DNA from: Faecalibacterium sp. UBA7177
Lineage (GTDB): Bacteria; Bacillota; Clostridia; Oscillospirales; Ruminococcaceae
Length of the DNA stretch: 23,443 bases
Direction of reading: 5' to 3'
Assembly (NCBI GenBank): GCA_002491225.1
Contig: DKVN01000060.1
Span: forward strand, 698-24,140
Shown: positions 1-7,667 of the stretch, one piece after another
Position numbering within the stretch: the stretch's first letter is position 1
Layout of the letters: every line of letters starts with the position of its first letter
Translations under genes and position numbers: made by a program
Notes under the pieces: model-generated
Seen by the model: only the letters and a program-made list of their open reading frames with translations
Told to the model about the DNA's origin: nothing
The model's database searches: none

Positions 1-83
1 CCGTCGGCCCGCTTGACGCCCAGGCGCTTTGCCTCGGAATCACGGCCGTTTTTGGTAGAGCCTACACCTTTTTTATGTGCCAT
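1..83 (-). CDS. rpmA: 50S ribosomal protein L27, N-terminal part (cut by window edge)
   Basis: Large-subunit ribosomal protein L27, whose N-terminal tail reaches towards the peptidyl-transferase centre. Only the first 27 residues are in the window; they read MAHKKGVGSTKNGRDSEAKR and onward, the conserved L27 start. A GGAGG ribosome-binding site lies about 9 bases before the ATG at 83. The gene follows rplU with a 14-base gap, so the two are co-transcribed. The protein begins directly at the mature A-H-K-K-G sequence: there is no N-terminal extension of the type cleaved by the protease Prp in most Firmicutes, and no prp gene lies between rplU and rpmA. Confidence 0.95.
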   Translation of the reverse strand, partial: MAHKKGVGSTKNGRDSEAKRLGVKRAD

Positions 84-97
84 GTTGCATTCCCTCC

Positions 98-409
98 TTA
101 GCCGTTGATCGCGGTGATTTCGACCTTGGTGTACGGCTGGCGGTGGCCCATATGGCGCGCGCTGCCCTTCTTCGGCCGATAGCGGATGATATTGAGTTTC
201 TTGCCTTTGCCGTTCTTGAGCACCTTCGCGGTCACGCTGGCGCCCTCCACGGCGGGCGCGCCGACCTTGACGCTGCCCTCTTCGCCCACGGCCAGCACGG
301 TATCAAAGCTGACCTCGGAGCCCTCGGCGGCCTCCATCTTCTCGACAAAGACAACATCGCCCTGCTGGACACGATACTGCTTGCCGCCGGTAACGATTAC
401 TGCGTACAT
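98..409 (-). CDS. rplU: 50S ribosomal protein L21
   Basis: Large-subunit ribosomal protein that binds 23S rRNA. The product is 103 residues, the usual family length, beginning MYAVIVTGGKQYRV with the internal V-x-x-G-D-x-V pattern, and ending near R-H-M-G-H-R-Q-P-Y-T-K-V-E-I. The ATG at 409 was chosen over an upstream in-frame start at 478 because it matches the family start and has a GAGGAAA ribosome-binding site about 7 bases upstream. It is the first gene of an rplU-rpmA unit reading left out of the window, with its own promoter and a roughly 95-base leader (see separate entries). Confidence 0.97.
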   Translation of the reverse strand: MYAVIVTGGKQYRVQQGDVVFVEKMEAAEGSEVSFDTVLAVGEEGSVKVGAPAVEGASVTAKVLKNGKGKKLNIIRYRPKKGSARHMGHRQPYTKVEITAING

Positions 410-503
410 CTTGTTTCCTCTTTCTCCTGGTCTCGCTGGTATACAGGGCGGACGGTTTTTGGGGGTACCCCCGCACATCTCTTGGCTGCCCAGACCATGC
501 GGC
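410..503 (-). promoter_or_regulatory. rplU 5' leader, possible L21 autoregulatory leader
   Basis: About 94 bases lie between the predicted transcription start and rplU. The leader can close on itself: TGGTCT near its 5' end is complementary to AGACCA just before the ribosome-binding site, and it contains the 12-base palindrome GGGGGTACCCCC at about 463-474. L21 operons of Firmicutes are known to carry a structured leader (Rfam L21_leader). Whether this one matches that covariance model cannot be judged by eye. Confidence 0.4.
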
Positions 504-509
504 TATAAT

Positions 510-538
510 ACTATAGCACAAACCTGGCCAAAGGGCAA
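510..538 (-). promoter_or_regulatory. Sigma-A-type promoter of rplU-rpmA
   Basis: On the minus strand, TTGCCC (533-538) is separated by exactly 17 bases from TATAGT (510-515), with a TGC extended -10 directly upstream. The start site would fall near 503. It lies just after the end of guaB and gives the ribosomal genes their own promoter. Confidence 0.65.
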
Positions 539-607
539 GCATTTTTTATATGAAACAGGCGATTTTTTGCCAATTTTCACCCTTCCGGGACGGCAAACAG
601 GTTCCGC

Positions 608-2110
608 TCAGGCGTTGGGGTTATTTTTCAGGATGACGTCGTGGCTGCCGCCCTCCACGATGCTGGTGGAGGAGACGACGGTGAGCCGGGCCTTCTGCTG
701 CAGTTCCGGGATCGAGAGCGCTCCGCAGTTGCACATAGTGCTGCGTACTTTATACAGGGTGGTGCCCACCCCGTCGGCGAGGCTTCCGGCGTAGGGGACG
801 TAGCTGTCCACCCCTTCCTCAAAGCTCAGCTTGGCCGCGCCGCCCAAATCGTACCGCTGCCAGTTGCGGGCGCGGTTGGAGCCCTCGCCCCAGTACTCCT
901 TGACATAGTTGCCGTTGATGCGCAGCTTGTTGGTGGGGCTCTCGTCAAAGCGGGCAAAGTAGCGGCCCAGCATCACAAAATCCGCGCCCATGGCCAGAGC
1001 CAGGGTGATGTGATAGTCGTGCACGATGCCGCCGTCCGAGCAGATGGGCACATAGATGCCGGTCTCCTTGTAGTACTCGTCCCGCGCGCGGGCCACCTCG
1101 ATCACCGCGGTGGCCTGGCCGCGGCCGATGCCCTTGGTCTCGCGGGTGATGCAGATCGAGCCGCCGCCGATGCCGATCTTGACAAAATCGGCCCCGGCCT
1201 CGGCCAGAAAGCGGAAGCCGTCCCGGTCGACCACGTTGCCCGCGCCCACCTTGACCTTGTCGCCATAGTGCGCGCGCACCCAGGCGAGGGTGCGGGCCTG
1301 CCACTCCGAGAAGCCCTCGGAGGAGTCGATACAGAGCACGTCCACCCCGGCGTTGACCAGCGCGGGCACCCGCTCGGCGTAATCGCGGGTGTTGATGCCC
1401 GCGCCCACCACATAGCTCTTGCCGGCGTCCAGCAGCTCGTTGACATTCTCCTTGTGGCTGTCGTAATCCTTGCGGAAGACCATGTACTTCAGCCGGCCCT
1501 CCGCGTCGATCAGGGGCAGGCTGTTGATCTTGTTGTCCCAGATGATGTCGTTGGCCTCTTTTAAGGTGGTGGTGTCCGGCGCGGTGACCAGCTTGTCAAA
1601 GGGGGTCATGAACTCGGTGACCTTGAGGTCGGTGCTCATCCGGCTGACCCGGTAGTCCCGGCTGGCCACGATGCCCAGCAGCTTGCCGCTGGGGGTGCCG
1701 TCGCTGGTGATGGCCACGGTGGAGTGGCCGGTTTTTTCCTTGAGGGCCAGCACGTCGGCCAGGGTGGCATCGGGCGAGAGGTTGGAATCGCTGGACACAA
1801 AGCCCTTTTTGTAGCTCTTGACCCGGGCGACCATCGCCGCCTCGTCCTCGATGCTCTGGGAGCCGTAAATAAAGGAGACGCCGCCCTGCCGCGCCAGCGC
1901 GATCGCGAGCTTTTCGCCCGAGACCGACTGCATGATCGAGCTGACCATCGGGATATTCAAGGTCAGCGGGCAGTCCTCCTCCCCCTTGCGGTACTTGACC
2001 AGCGGGGTCTTGAGGCTGACGGCATCCGGCACGCACTCGGAGGAGGAATAGCCGGGCACCAGCAGATATTCGCCAAAGGTCCGGGAGGGCTCTTCAAAAT
2101 AGTAAGCCAT
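608..2110 (-). CDS. guaB: IMP dehydrogenase, Tritrichomonas-like type
   Basis: Oxidises IMP to XMP with NAD+, the committed step of guanine nucleotide synthesis, in the cytoplasm. The product is 500 residues: TIM barrel interrupted by a CBS pair (about 113-220). Catalytic Cys320 sits in GIGGGSICITRE, and the flap Arg-Tyr dyad is R419-Y420 in NWQRYDLGG. From memory, the T. foetus enzyme (503 residues, Cys319, Arg418/Tyr419) is nearly identical around these sites, including IYVPICSDGG, GRYFARF and the C-terminal MCNCGAL and VEGGSHDV. The ATG at 2110 has AAGGAG 7 bases upstream and starts MAYYFEEPS like that protein; an upstream in-frame start at 2239 has no such support. The 3' end leads into rplU without a convincing terminator. 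The unusual feature is the closeness to a eukaryotic parasite's enzyme (see findings). Confidence 0.96.
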   Translation of the reverse strand: MAYYFEEPSRTFGEYLLVPGYSSSECVPDAVSLKTPLVKYRKGEEDCPLTLNIPMVSSIMQSVSGEKLAIALARQGGVSFIYGSQSIEDEAAMVARVKSYKKGFVSSDSNLSPDATLADVLALKEKTGHSTVAITSDGTPSGKLLGIVASRDYRVSRMSTDLKVTEFMTPFDKLVTAPDTTTLKEANDIIWDNKINSLPLIDAEGRLKYMVFRKDYDSHKENVNELLDAGKSYVVGAGINTRDYAERVPALVNAGVDVLCIDSSEGFSEWQARTLAWVRAHYGDKVKVGAGNVVDRDGFRFLAEAGADFVKIGIGGGSICITRETKGIGRGQATAVIEVARARDEYYKETGIYVPICSDGGIVHDYHITLALAMGADFVMLGRYFARFDESPTNKLRINGNYVKEYWGEGSNRARNWQRYDLGGAAKLSFEEGVDSYVPYAGSLADGVGTTLYKVRSTMCNCGALSIPELQQKARLTVVSSTSIVEGGSHDVILKNNPNA

Positions 2111-2216
2111 GTCAACGCTCCTTTTCTTTTTGCGGAATGTTCTTGAAACACCACCGGGGCGGGTTTGCCCCTTGGGGGGTGGGGCGCGGGATGCGCCTGT
2201 CGGTGATTTTCTAACA

Positions 2217-2245
2217 AGTGTACCACATTCGCCCCGCAATTACAA
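2217..2245 (-). promoter_or_regulatory. Predicted guaB promoter
   Basis: TTGTAA (2240-2245), 17-base spacer, TACACT (2217-2222), with TGG extending the -10. It would give a leader of about 100 bases before guaB. The leader is C-rich and can pair CACCG with CGGTG. It does not show the conserved core of a purine riboswitch. Confidence 0.5.
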
Positions 2246-2319
2246 AATGCGCCCGGCACAAATTTGGGGCGGTTTTTGCCCGAGAATACAGTCAATATGC
2301 CAAACGGCGGCAGGGGCTG

Positions 2320-2363
2320 GCCGGGATGGGCCGCAGCCCGCGCCGGGATGGGCGGCAGCCCGC
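2320..2363. repeat. Two tandem 22-bp repeats after the MFS gene
   Basis: Units 2320-2341 and 2342-2363 are identical except for one base (C or G at position 13 of the unit). Each unit contains a small palindrome, GGGC-SGCA-GCCC, and the differing base is in its loop. The pair begins nine bases downstream of the MFS stop codon. A transcript would form two consecutive short GC hairpins, but no U-run follows, so a terminator role is unproven. Confidence 0.7.
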
Positions 2364-2371
2364 CGGGCCGG

Positions 2372-3580
2372 TCAGCATTCCAGCTTCGCTTCCGGGCGCT
2401 TTTTCTGCCTTGCCATGCCCCAAAGCCCCAGCAGCAGCGCCGCCGGGAAAGCCGCCGCCGCCAGGATGCCGCTTTTGAGCACGCCGCCCGCCCGGGCCGA
2501 GACAAAGCCCACCAGCGCCGGGCCCGCGCTGCAGCCGAGGTCCCCGGCCAGCGCCATCAGGGCGTACATGGCCGTGCCCCCCGCCGGCAGGGCCTTTGCC
2601 GCCATGCTGAAGGTGCCCGGCCAGAAGATGCCCACCGAAAACCCGCACACCGCGCAGCCCACCAGCCCCCAGGCCGGGTGCGGGCTGAGCGCCGCCAGCA
2701 GATAGCAGCCGATGCAGAGCCCAGCGCAGAGGGCCATCGCCCTTTGCAGGGGCACCCGGTCGCTGCATTTTCCGTAGAGGGCGCGGGCGGTGCCCATCAG
2801 CAGCGCAAAGCAGCAGGGCCCGGCCAGATCCCCCGCCGTTTTGGAGAGATGCAGCGCCGACTCGGCAAAGGCGGAGGCCCACTGGCTCATGCCCTGCTCG
2901 CTGGCCCCGGCGCAGACCATGAGCAGCACCACAAACCAGAACACCCGCTGGCGCAGCAGCCCGCCCGGCGATTCGTGCTGCCGGCCGGGGGCGATGGGAT
3001 AGATGGGCACCTGTGTAAAGTAGAGGAGGTTGCCAAGCGGCACCACCGCCCAGAGCAGGGCCAGCACCTGCCAGTGCTCGATGCCGAACACGGTGAAAAA
3101 GGCGGTGGAAAGCAGCACCACCGCCATGTGCCCCCAGCAGTAAAAGGAGTGCAGGAGGCTCATTGCGGCCTCCTTTTTCTCGGTGGGGCAGGCCTCGACG
3201 ATGGGGCTGATGAGCACCTCGATGATACCGCCCCCCACCGCGTAGAGGGCCACCGCCGCCAAAAGCCCGGCAAAGGCATTGCCGAACAGGGCTGGGAAGA
3301 AGGCCAGCCCCAGGATCCCGGCCGCCGCAAAGCCGTGGGCCGCCAGCACGCTGGCCCGGTAGCCCACCCGGTCGATCAGGCGGGCCGAGGCGAGGTCGAC
3401 ACAGATCTGGATGGCGAAGTTGACGGTGGAGAGCAGGGCGATCTGCTCCAGCGCGAGGCCGTAGCTGTCCGAAAAGGTCAAAAACAGCAGCGGGGCCAGG
3501 TTGTTGACAATGGCCTGCACGATACATCCCAGGTAGCAGGCATAGAGGGTGTGGTTGTAGTTTGTGCGAATGGAGGACAT
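2372..3580 (-). CDS. MFS transporter, probable sugar (rhamnose?) permease
   Basis: A 402-residue, strongly hydrophobic protein with about 12 predicted membrane segments. The loop DLASARLIDRVGYRASVL (about 61-78) matches the MFS G-x-x-x-D-R-x-G-R/Y motif, and the central loop after about 190 is hydrophilic. It looks most like the sugar-porter-like proteins around FHS/FucP and YbjJ; the exact subfamily is uncertain. The ATG at 3580 has a GAGGTG site about 8 bases upstream. It lies 44 bases behind the AraC regulator on the same strand and so is probably in its operon, opposite the rhamnose catabolic genes. Import of L-rhamnose or a related deoxysugar is inferred from that position only. It ends in a charged KKRPEAK tail. 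Confidence 0.8.
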   Translation of the reverse strand: MSSIRTNYNHTLYACYLGCIVQAIVNNLAPLLFLTFSDSYGLALEQIALLSTVNFAIQICVDLASARLIDRVGYRASVLAAHGFAAAGILGLAFFPALFGNAFAGLLAAVALYAVGGGIIEVLISPIVEACPTEKKEAAMSLLHSFYCWGHMAVVLLSTAFFTVFGIEHWQVLALLWAVVPLGNLLYFTQVPIYPIAPGRQHESPGGLLRQRVFWFVVLLMVCAGASEQGMSQWASAFAESALHLSKTAGDLAGPCCFALLMGTARALYGKCSDRVPLQRAMALCAGLCIGCYLLAALSPHPAWGLVGCAVCGFSVGIFWPGTFSMAAKALPAGGTAMYALMALAGDLGCSAGPALVGFVSARAGGVLKSGILAAAAFPAALLLGLWGMARQKKRPEAKLEC

Positions 3581-3624
3581 GCTGAAAGCACCTCGTTGTA
3601 TCGCCCCGCGGCCGTGGCCCGCGC

Positions 3625-4506
3625 TCAGAGCTCGGCCGTCGTCTGCTTGAGGGCGCTTTTGCGGTATTGGGAGGGGCTTTGCCCGGTCATGGCGGCAAAG
3701 CGGGTGGAAAAGTTGCTCTCGCTGTTGAAGCCCACCCGGCGGGACACCTCCCCCACCGGCAGGTCGGTGAGGACCAGCAGCTCCTTGGCCTGGGTGATGC
3801 GGTGGCAGAGAAGAAAATTGTATGGGGTGGTGCCCATCACCCGCTGAAACAGCCGCAGAAAATAGGTCTTGCTGATCGGCAGCATCGCCACCAGCTCGTC
3901 CAGCGAGAGGTCCTCACTGTAGTGCTCGCGCAGATACTCCACCATGCGCTGCACCAGCATCTGGTTGCTGCTGGCGGTCAGCTGCCGCCCCGCGCACTGC
4001 GCCGTGAGCATCCCGGCCAGCAGCTGGTGGATCTGCAGGCCGGTTTCCACCACGCTCCCGGTGGTCTCCTGCGGCAGCTGGGCCAGGATGCCGCGCAGAG
4101 CGTCGAGGGCCTTTTCCGGCGGCAGCTCCACCGGCTGCAGCCGCCCGGCCGGGATCAGCAGCGGCTCCATCGCCTGTACGCCGGGGCCGTCAAAATGCAC
4201 CCAATAGTGGTGCCACTGCCCGGCCCTCGGCGCGGTGCAGTAGCTTTGGGGGGTGCGGCAGTTGAGCAGCAACGCCTGCCGGGGCCCCAGCTCGATGCGG
4301 CTTTGGCCCTGCTCAATCAGCCCCGCGCCGGAGAGGGTGTAAAAAAAGAGGTAGCTGTCCTTGTTGGAGCGGGCGGTGGCAAACCGCTGCCGCCCGTAAA
4401 ACAGCCCCGCCTCGGTGCAGTAATAGGGCTGGGCCAGCGCGACGGTGTTTGGCGTTGTGCGCAGCCAGACACTGCGCTCCTCAATGTCCAGATTGTAGGT
4501 GAGCAT
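3625..4506 (-). CDS. AraC-family transcriptional regulator, likely of the rhamnose operon
   Basis: A 293-residue DNA-binding protein. The N-terminal half (about 1-165) has the look of an AraC-type sugar-binding cupin (YLFFYTLSGAGLIEQG, HHYWVHFDG). The C-terminal half (about 188-287) carries two helix-turn-helix motifs, LSLDELVAMLPISKTYFLRLF and VGEVSRRVGFNSESNFSTRF, followed by the family's G-x-S-P-S-Q-Y-R. The ATG at 4506 was preferred to one at 4560 because GGGGGA lies about 7 bases before it. The gene is divergent from rhamnulokinase across a 195-base gap, the classic arrangement for a RhaS/RhaR-like activator, and is followed by the MFS gene. The ligand is inferred, not shown. Confidence 0.88.
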   Translation of the reverse strand: MLTYNLDIEERSVWLRTTPNTVALAQPYYCTEAGLFYGRQRFATARSNKDSYLFFYTLSGAGLIEQGQSRIELGPRQALLLNCRTPQSYCTAPRAGQWHHYWVHFDGPGVQAMEPLLIPAGRLQPVELPPEKALDALRGILAQLPQETTGSVVETGLQIHQLLAGMLTAQCAGRQLTASSNQMLVQRMVEYLREHYSEDLSLDELVAMLPISKTYFLRLFQRVMGTTPYNFLLCHRITQAKELLVLTDLPVGEVSRRVGFNSESNFSTRFAAMTGQSPSQYRKSALKQTTAEL

Positions 4507-4569
4507 GGCGTTTCCCCCGCTCTGTGCAGCGTTGTGCAATTTTTCAAAAAAGATGGGCAACTATCCGTA

Positions 4570-4598
4570 TGGAAATCCGCAATAGCAGGCATTATACT
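4570..4598 (+). promoter_or_regulatory. Predicted rhaB promoter overlapping a divergent araC -10
   Basis: Plus strand: TGGAAA (4570-4575), 17 bases, TATACT (4593-4598). Minus strand: a perfect TATAAT occupies 4591-4596, in position to drive the AraC gene, but with only a weak -35 upstream of it. The two -10 boxes overlap, so RNA polymerase could not occupy both at once. Confidence 0.5.
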
Positions 4599-4626
4599 AA
4601 CCTTAGCGGCAAAAGAAAAAGCAAAG

Positions 4627-4675
4627 AAAAGTGTTTTTGCGCCGCCGGGCCCCATCCTTTTTGAAAAACGCTTTT
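4627..4675 (+). promoter_or_regulatory. Interrupted inverted repeat in the rhaB leader
   Basis: AAAAGTGTTTTT (4627-4638) pairs with AAAAACGCTTTT (4664-4675) over 12 positions with one G-U-compatible mismatch, around a 25-base GC-rich loop. It lies between the predicted rhaB promoter and the rhaB ribosome-binding site. It could be a leader hairpin or part of the AraC regulator's binding site. Confidence 0.4.
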
Positions 4676-4701
4676 CCTATTGTAGCAAAAAGGGGGATGC
4701 T

Positions 4702-6153
4702 ATGCAACCGTATACCCTCGCCATCGACATTGGCGCTTCCTCGGGGCGGCACATCTTGGGCAGCCTGCAGCAGGGCAGGCTGGTTTTGGAGGAGGTTTAC
4801 CGCTTTGAAAACCGGCAGCTGCGCAAAAACGGCCACGACTGCTGGGATCTCGACGCCCTCTGGCAGGGCATTTTAGAGGGGCTCAGGGCCTGCAAGGCAT
4901 TAGGCAAGGTGCCCGCCACGGTGGGCATCGACACCTGGGCGGTCGATTTTGTGCTGCTGGATGCCGCGGGCGGCCTGATCGGGGACCCGGTGGCCTACCG
5001 GGACGCCCGCACCGAGGGGATGGACAAGCTGGTGAGCGAGCTGGTCCCGCCCGAAGAGCTCTACCGCCGCACCGGCATCCAGAAGCAGCCCTTCAACACC
5101 ATCTACCAGCTGATGGCCCTGAAAACGGACCACCCCGAGCAGCTGCAGGCCGCCGGACGTCTTTTGATGATTCCGGACTATTTCAACTACCGGCTCACCG
5201 GCATTGCAAGGCAGGAGTACACCAACGCCACCTCCACCGGGCTGGTAAGCGCCGCGGGCAAAGCCTGGGATTACGAGCTCATTCGGCAGCTGGGCTACCC
5301 GGAGCGGCTGTTTGGGCCCCTCTCGATGCCGGGCACGGCGGTGGGGCCGCTGACCGAGGCCATCGCCGCCGAGGTCGGCTTCCAGACCACCGTGCTGCTG
5401 CCCGCCACCCACGACACCGGCTCGGCCTTTCTGGCGGTGCCCGCGCGGGACGAGAACGCGGTGTATCTCTCGAGCGGCACCTGGAGCCTTTTGGGGGTCG
5501 AGAACCCGACGGCCATCACAAGTGAGGCTTCCCAGCAGCAAAACTTTACCAACGAGGGCGGCGCGTGGTACCGCTACCGCTACCTCAAAAACATCATGGG
5601 GCTGTGGATGATCCAATCGATCCGGCGGGAGCTGAACGGGGTGGCCTATGTGGCGGGCAAGGAGCAGCGCACCGCCGCCGATAAGACCTGGAGCTTTGGC
5701 GAGCTGGCCGAGGCCGCGAAAGAGGCCGAGGGGTTTGCCTCGGTGGTGGATGTCAACGATGAAAGCTTCCTCGCGCCGGAGAGCATGATCGAGGCGGTCA
5801 AGGCCTTCTGCGCCTGCACCGGCCAGCCGGTGCCGGGCACGGTGGGTGAGGTGATGCAGTGCGTCTACCGCAGCCTGGCCCGCTGCTACAAGGAGGCCAT
5901 CGAGGGCCTCTCGCAGCTGACCGGCAGGCAGTACACCAGCATCAACATCGTGGGCGGCGGCTGCCAGGACAGCTATCTCAACCAGATGACCGCGAACGCC
6001 ACTGGTCTGCCGGTGTACGCGGGCCCGGTGGAGGGCACTGCCATCGGCAATATCATTTTGCAGATGACCGCGGGCGGCGGGTTTGACAGCCTGCAGCAGG
6101 CGCGGGAGGTCATCCGAAACAGCTTTGCCATCAAGGAGGTTTTGCCATGTTAG
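4702..6153 (+). CDS. rhaB: Rhamnulokinase (FGGY family)
   Basis: Phosphorylates L-rhamnulose with ATP to L-rhamnulose 1-phosphate. The product is 483 residues, the usual length. It shows the N-terminal phosphate loop AIDIGASSGRHILG (7-20), the GIDTWAVDF motif with D77 and D82, NTIYQLMALK, ATHDTGSAFLAVP, SSGTWSLLGVE, and the C-terminal GGGCQDSYLNQMTANATG and EGTAIGN. These follow bacterial RhaB closely. The ATG at 4702 has AGGGGGA upstream and matches the family start; the open frame runs much further upstream only because of high GC. Its stop overlaps the next gene's start by seven bases (ATGTTAG), so the two are translationally coupled. Confidence 0.95.
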   Translation: MQPYTLAIDIGASSGRHILGSLQQGRLVLEEVYRFENRQLRKNGHDCWDLDALWQGILEGLRACKALGKVPATVGIDTWAVDFVLLDAAGGLIGDPVAYRDARTEGMDKLVSELVPPEELYRRTGIQKQPFNTIYQLMALKTDHPEQLQAAGRLLMIPDYFNYRLTGIARQEYTNATSTGLVSAAGKAWDYELIRQLGYPERLFGPLSMPGTAVGPLTEAIAAEVGFQTTVLLPATHDTGSAFLAVPARDENAVYLSSGTWSLLGVENPTAITSEASQQQNFTNEGGAWYRYRYLKNIMGLWMIQSIRRELNGVAYVAGKEQRTAADKTWSFGELAEAAKEAEGFASVVDVNDESFLAPESMIEAVKAFCACTGQPVPGTVGEVMQCVYRSLARCYKEAIEGLSQLTGRQYTSINIVGGGCQDSYLNQMTANATGLPVYAGPVEGTAIGNIILQMTAGGGFDSLQQAREVIRNSFAIKEVLPC

Positions 6154-7565
6154 TCAACACCAAAGCGCGCATCGGCGTATTTTCCATCGCGTTGGGCGCC
6201 TATCTGCCCCAGTTCCCCAGCCTTGTGCCGGAGTTTGAGGGCCAGTACGAGGCCTTCAAAAAGACCCTGCCGGATACAGTCGAGCTGATCGACGGCGGCC
6301 TTGTCACCACCAAGGAGCTGGCCCAGGCCGCCGGGGACAAGTTCCGCGCCGCGGACGTGGACCTCGTCATTTTGCAGCTGCTGACCTACGCCACCTCGTA
6401 CAACATGCTGCCCGCCGTGCGGGATCTGGACGTGCCGGTGGTGCTGGTAAACCTGCAAAAAAAGCTGGCCCCGGATTACGAAAACACCGACACCGCCACC
6501 TGGCTGGGCCAGCTGTACGCCTGCGGCGCGGTGGGCGAGATGGTGGCCGACCTCGAGCGCGCGGGCAAGCGCCACGCGGTGATCACCGGGGTGGTGGAAG
6601 GGGGCGATGCCGCGGTACAGGCCGAGCTGGAGGACTGGTGCCGCGCCGCCCAGGTGCGCCGGCGGTTCCGGGATACCAACCTGGCTCAGATCGGCCGGCC
6701 CTACCCCGGCATGATGGACCTGTACATCGACGAGACCAATCTCTACCACCGGATGTTCCTCTACACCAAGCAGTTTGACTGGGAGAAGATGTGGGCCATC
6801 GCGGACGATATCACCGACGAGGCGGCCATCCGGGCCAAGGCCGAAGAGATCCTCGACACCTTTGAGATCGAGGGCGGCGGCACGGTGGAAAAGGTCTGGG
6901 AGATGGCCAAGTATGTGGTGGCTTTTGAGCAGTGGGTCAAGGACGAGCAGATCGCCCTGATCGCCTCCCACTACGACGGCTTCGCCCAGGGCAAGGCGGG
7001 GGTGCTGGACAGCATGCTCATCCCGGCCTTTTCGATGCTGATCAAGCAGGGGGTGGCCTGCGCGGTCGAGGGGGACATCAAGGTGGCGATGGCCATGAGT
7101 ATCCTCAAGACCATCGCCGGGATGGGCCAGCTCTCCGAGATGTACTCGATCGACTTCAAGGAGGATCTCTGCATCATCGGGCATTCCGGCTCGGGGGACG
7201 CGGACATCTCGGCCCAAAAGCCCACCATGAAGATCGTCCCGGTCTTCCATGGCAAAACCGGCGGCGGCTACCTCACCCAGTTCTACCCGCACCTTGGCCC
7301 GGTCACCTATCTGGGCATCACCCAGGACCGGGACGGCCATTTCAAGTTTGTGGTGGCCGAGGGGATCAACGAGGAGGGCCCCATCTTCACCTTTGGCGAC
7401 ACCAACATGCGCACCCGCTTTGCCTGCGGGGCGCGGGAGTTCTGCAACCGCTGGAGCGAGGCGGGCCCCACCCACCACATGGCGGCGGCCAGCGGGCGGC
7501 ACATCGACACCATTTTGAAGGTGGCGAAGATCTTCAATGTCCCGGTGGATATCGTGACCCGCTGA
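6147..7565 (+). CDS. L-arabinose/L-fucose isomerase-like protein, probable rhamnose-pathway isomerase
   Basis: A 472-residue cytoplasmic sugar isomerase of the AraA/FucI structural group. The four metal/active-site positions of E. coli AraA (Glu306, Glu333, His350, His450) have plausible equivalents: E308 in CAVEGD, E331 in SEMYS, H346 in IIGHSGSGD and H443 or H444 in THHMAAASGRH. An Mn2+-dependent aldose-ketose isomerase is therefore likely. It starts at the ATG at 6147, with AAGGAGG 7 bases upstream, inside the end of rhaB. It occupies the place where RhaA would be expected, between rhaB and rhaD, and no RhaA homologue is in the window. L-rhamnose to L-rhamnulose is the inferred reaction, but an arabinose-, fucose- or altrose-type substrate is possible. 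Confidence 0.85.
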   Translation: MLVNTKARIGVFSIALGAYLPQFPSLVPEFEGQYEAFKKTLPDTVELIDGGLVTTKELAQAAGDKFRAADVDLVILQLLTYATSYNMLPAVRDLDVPVVLVNLQKKLAPDYENTDTATWLGQLYACGAVGEMVADLERAGKRHAVITGVVEGGDAAVQAELEDWCRAAQVRRRFRDTNLAQIGRPYPGMMDLYIDETNLYHRMFLYTKQFDWEKMWAIADDITDEAAIRAKAEEILDTFEIEGGGTVEKVWEMAKYVVAFEQWVKDEQIALIASHYDGFAQGKAGVLDSMLIPAFSMLIKQGVACAVEGDIKVAMAMSILKTIAGMGQLSEMYSIDFKEDLCIIGHSGSGDADISAQKPTMKIVPVFHGKTGGGYLTQFYPHLGPVTYLGITQDRDGHFKFVVAEGINEEGPIFTFGDTNMRTRFACGAREFCNRWSEAGPTHHMAAASGRHIDTILKVAKIFNVPVDIVTR

Positions 7566-7667
7566 GGGGGCTGCGGCGGGCCGCGGGCTGGCGGCTCCCC
7601 TGCCCTTTTCCCTGTTCCGGCATTGGTTTCATTCCATTTTCCATTCAACATAAAGGAGAGTTTTGTG

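Noticed and set aside
463..474. GGGGGTACCCCC palindrome as a terminator
   Set aside because: There is no workable loop beyond GTAC and no U-run in the transcribed direction; it was kept only as part of the rplU leader.
566..597. Weak stem TTTGCC/GGCAAA after guaB as a terminator
   Set aside because: It is a six-bp outer stem with a large loop, and A rather than U follows on the minus strand.
2111..2216. Purine riboswitch in the guaB leader
   Set aside because: The leader lacks the conserved guanine-aptamer core and is C-rich with only loose pairing.
4661..4676. Catabolite-response (cre) site in the rhaB leader
   Set aside because: GAAAA-ACGC-TTTTC is palindromic, but its arms are two bases further apart than the cre consensus allows.
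3667..4701. A long plus-strand open frame continuous with rhaB, giving an 828-residue reading
   Set aside because: It lies antisense to the AraC gene, lacks protein-like composition, and RhaB homology and a ribosome-binding site begin only at 4702. High GC removes stop codons.
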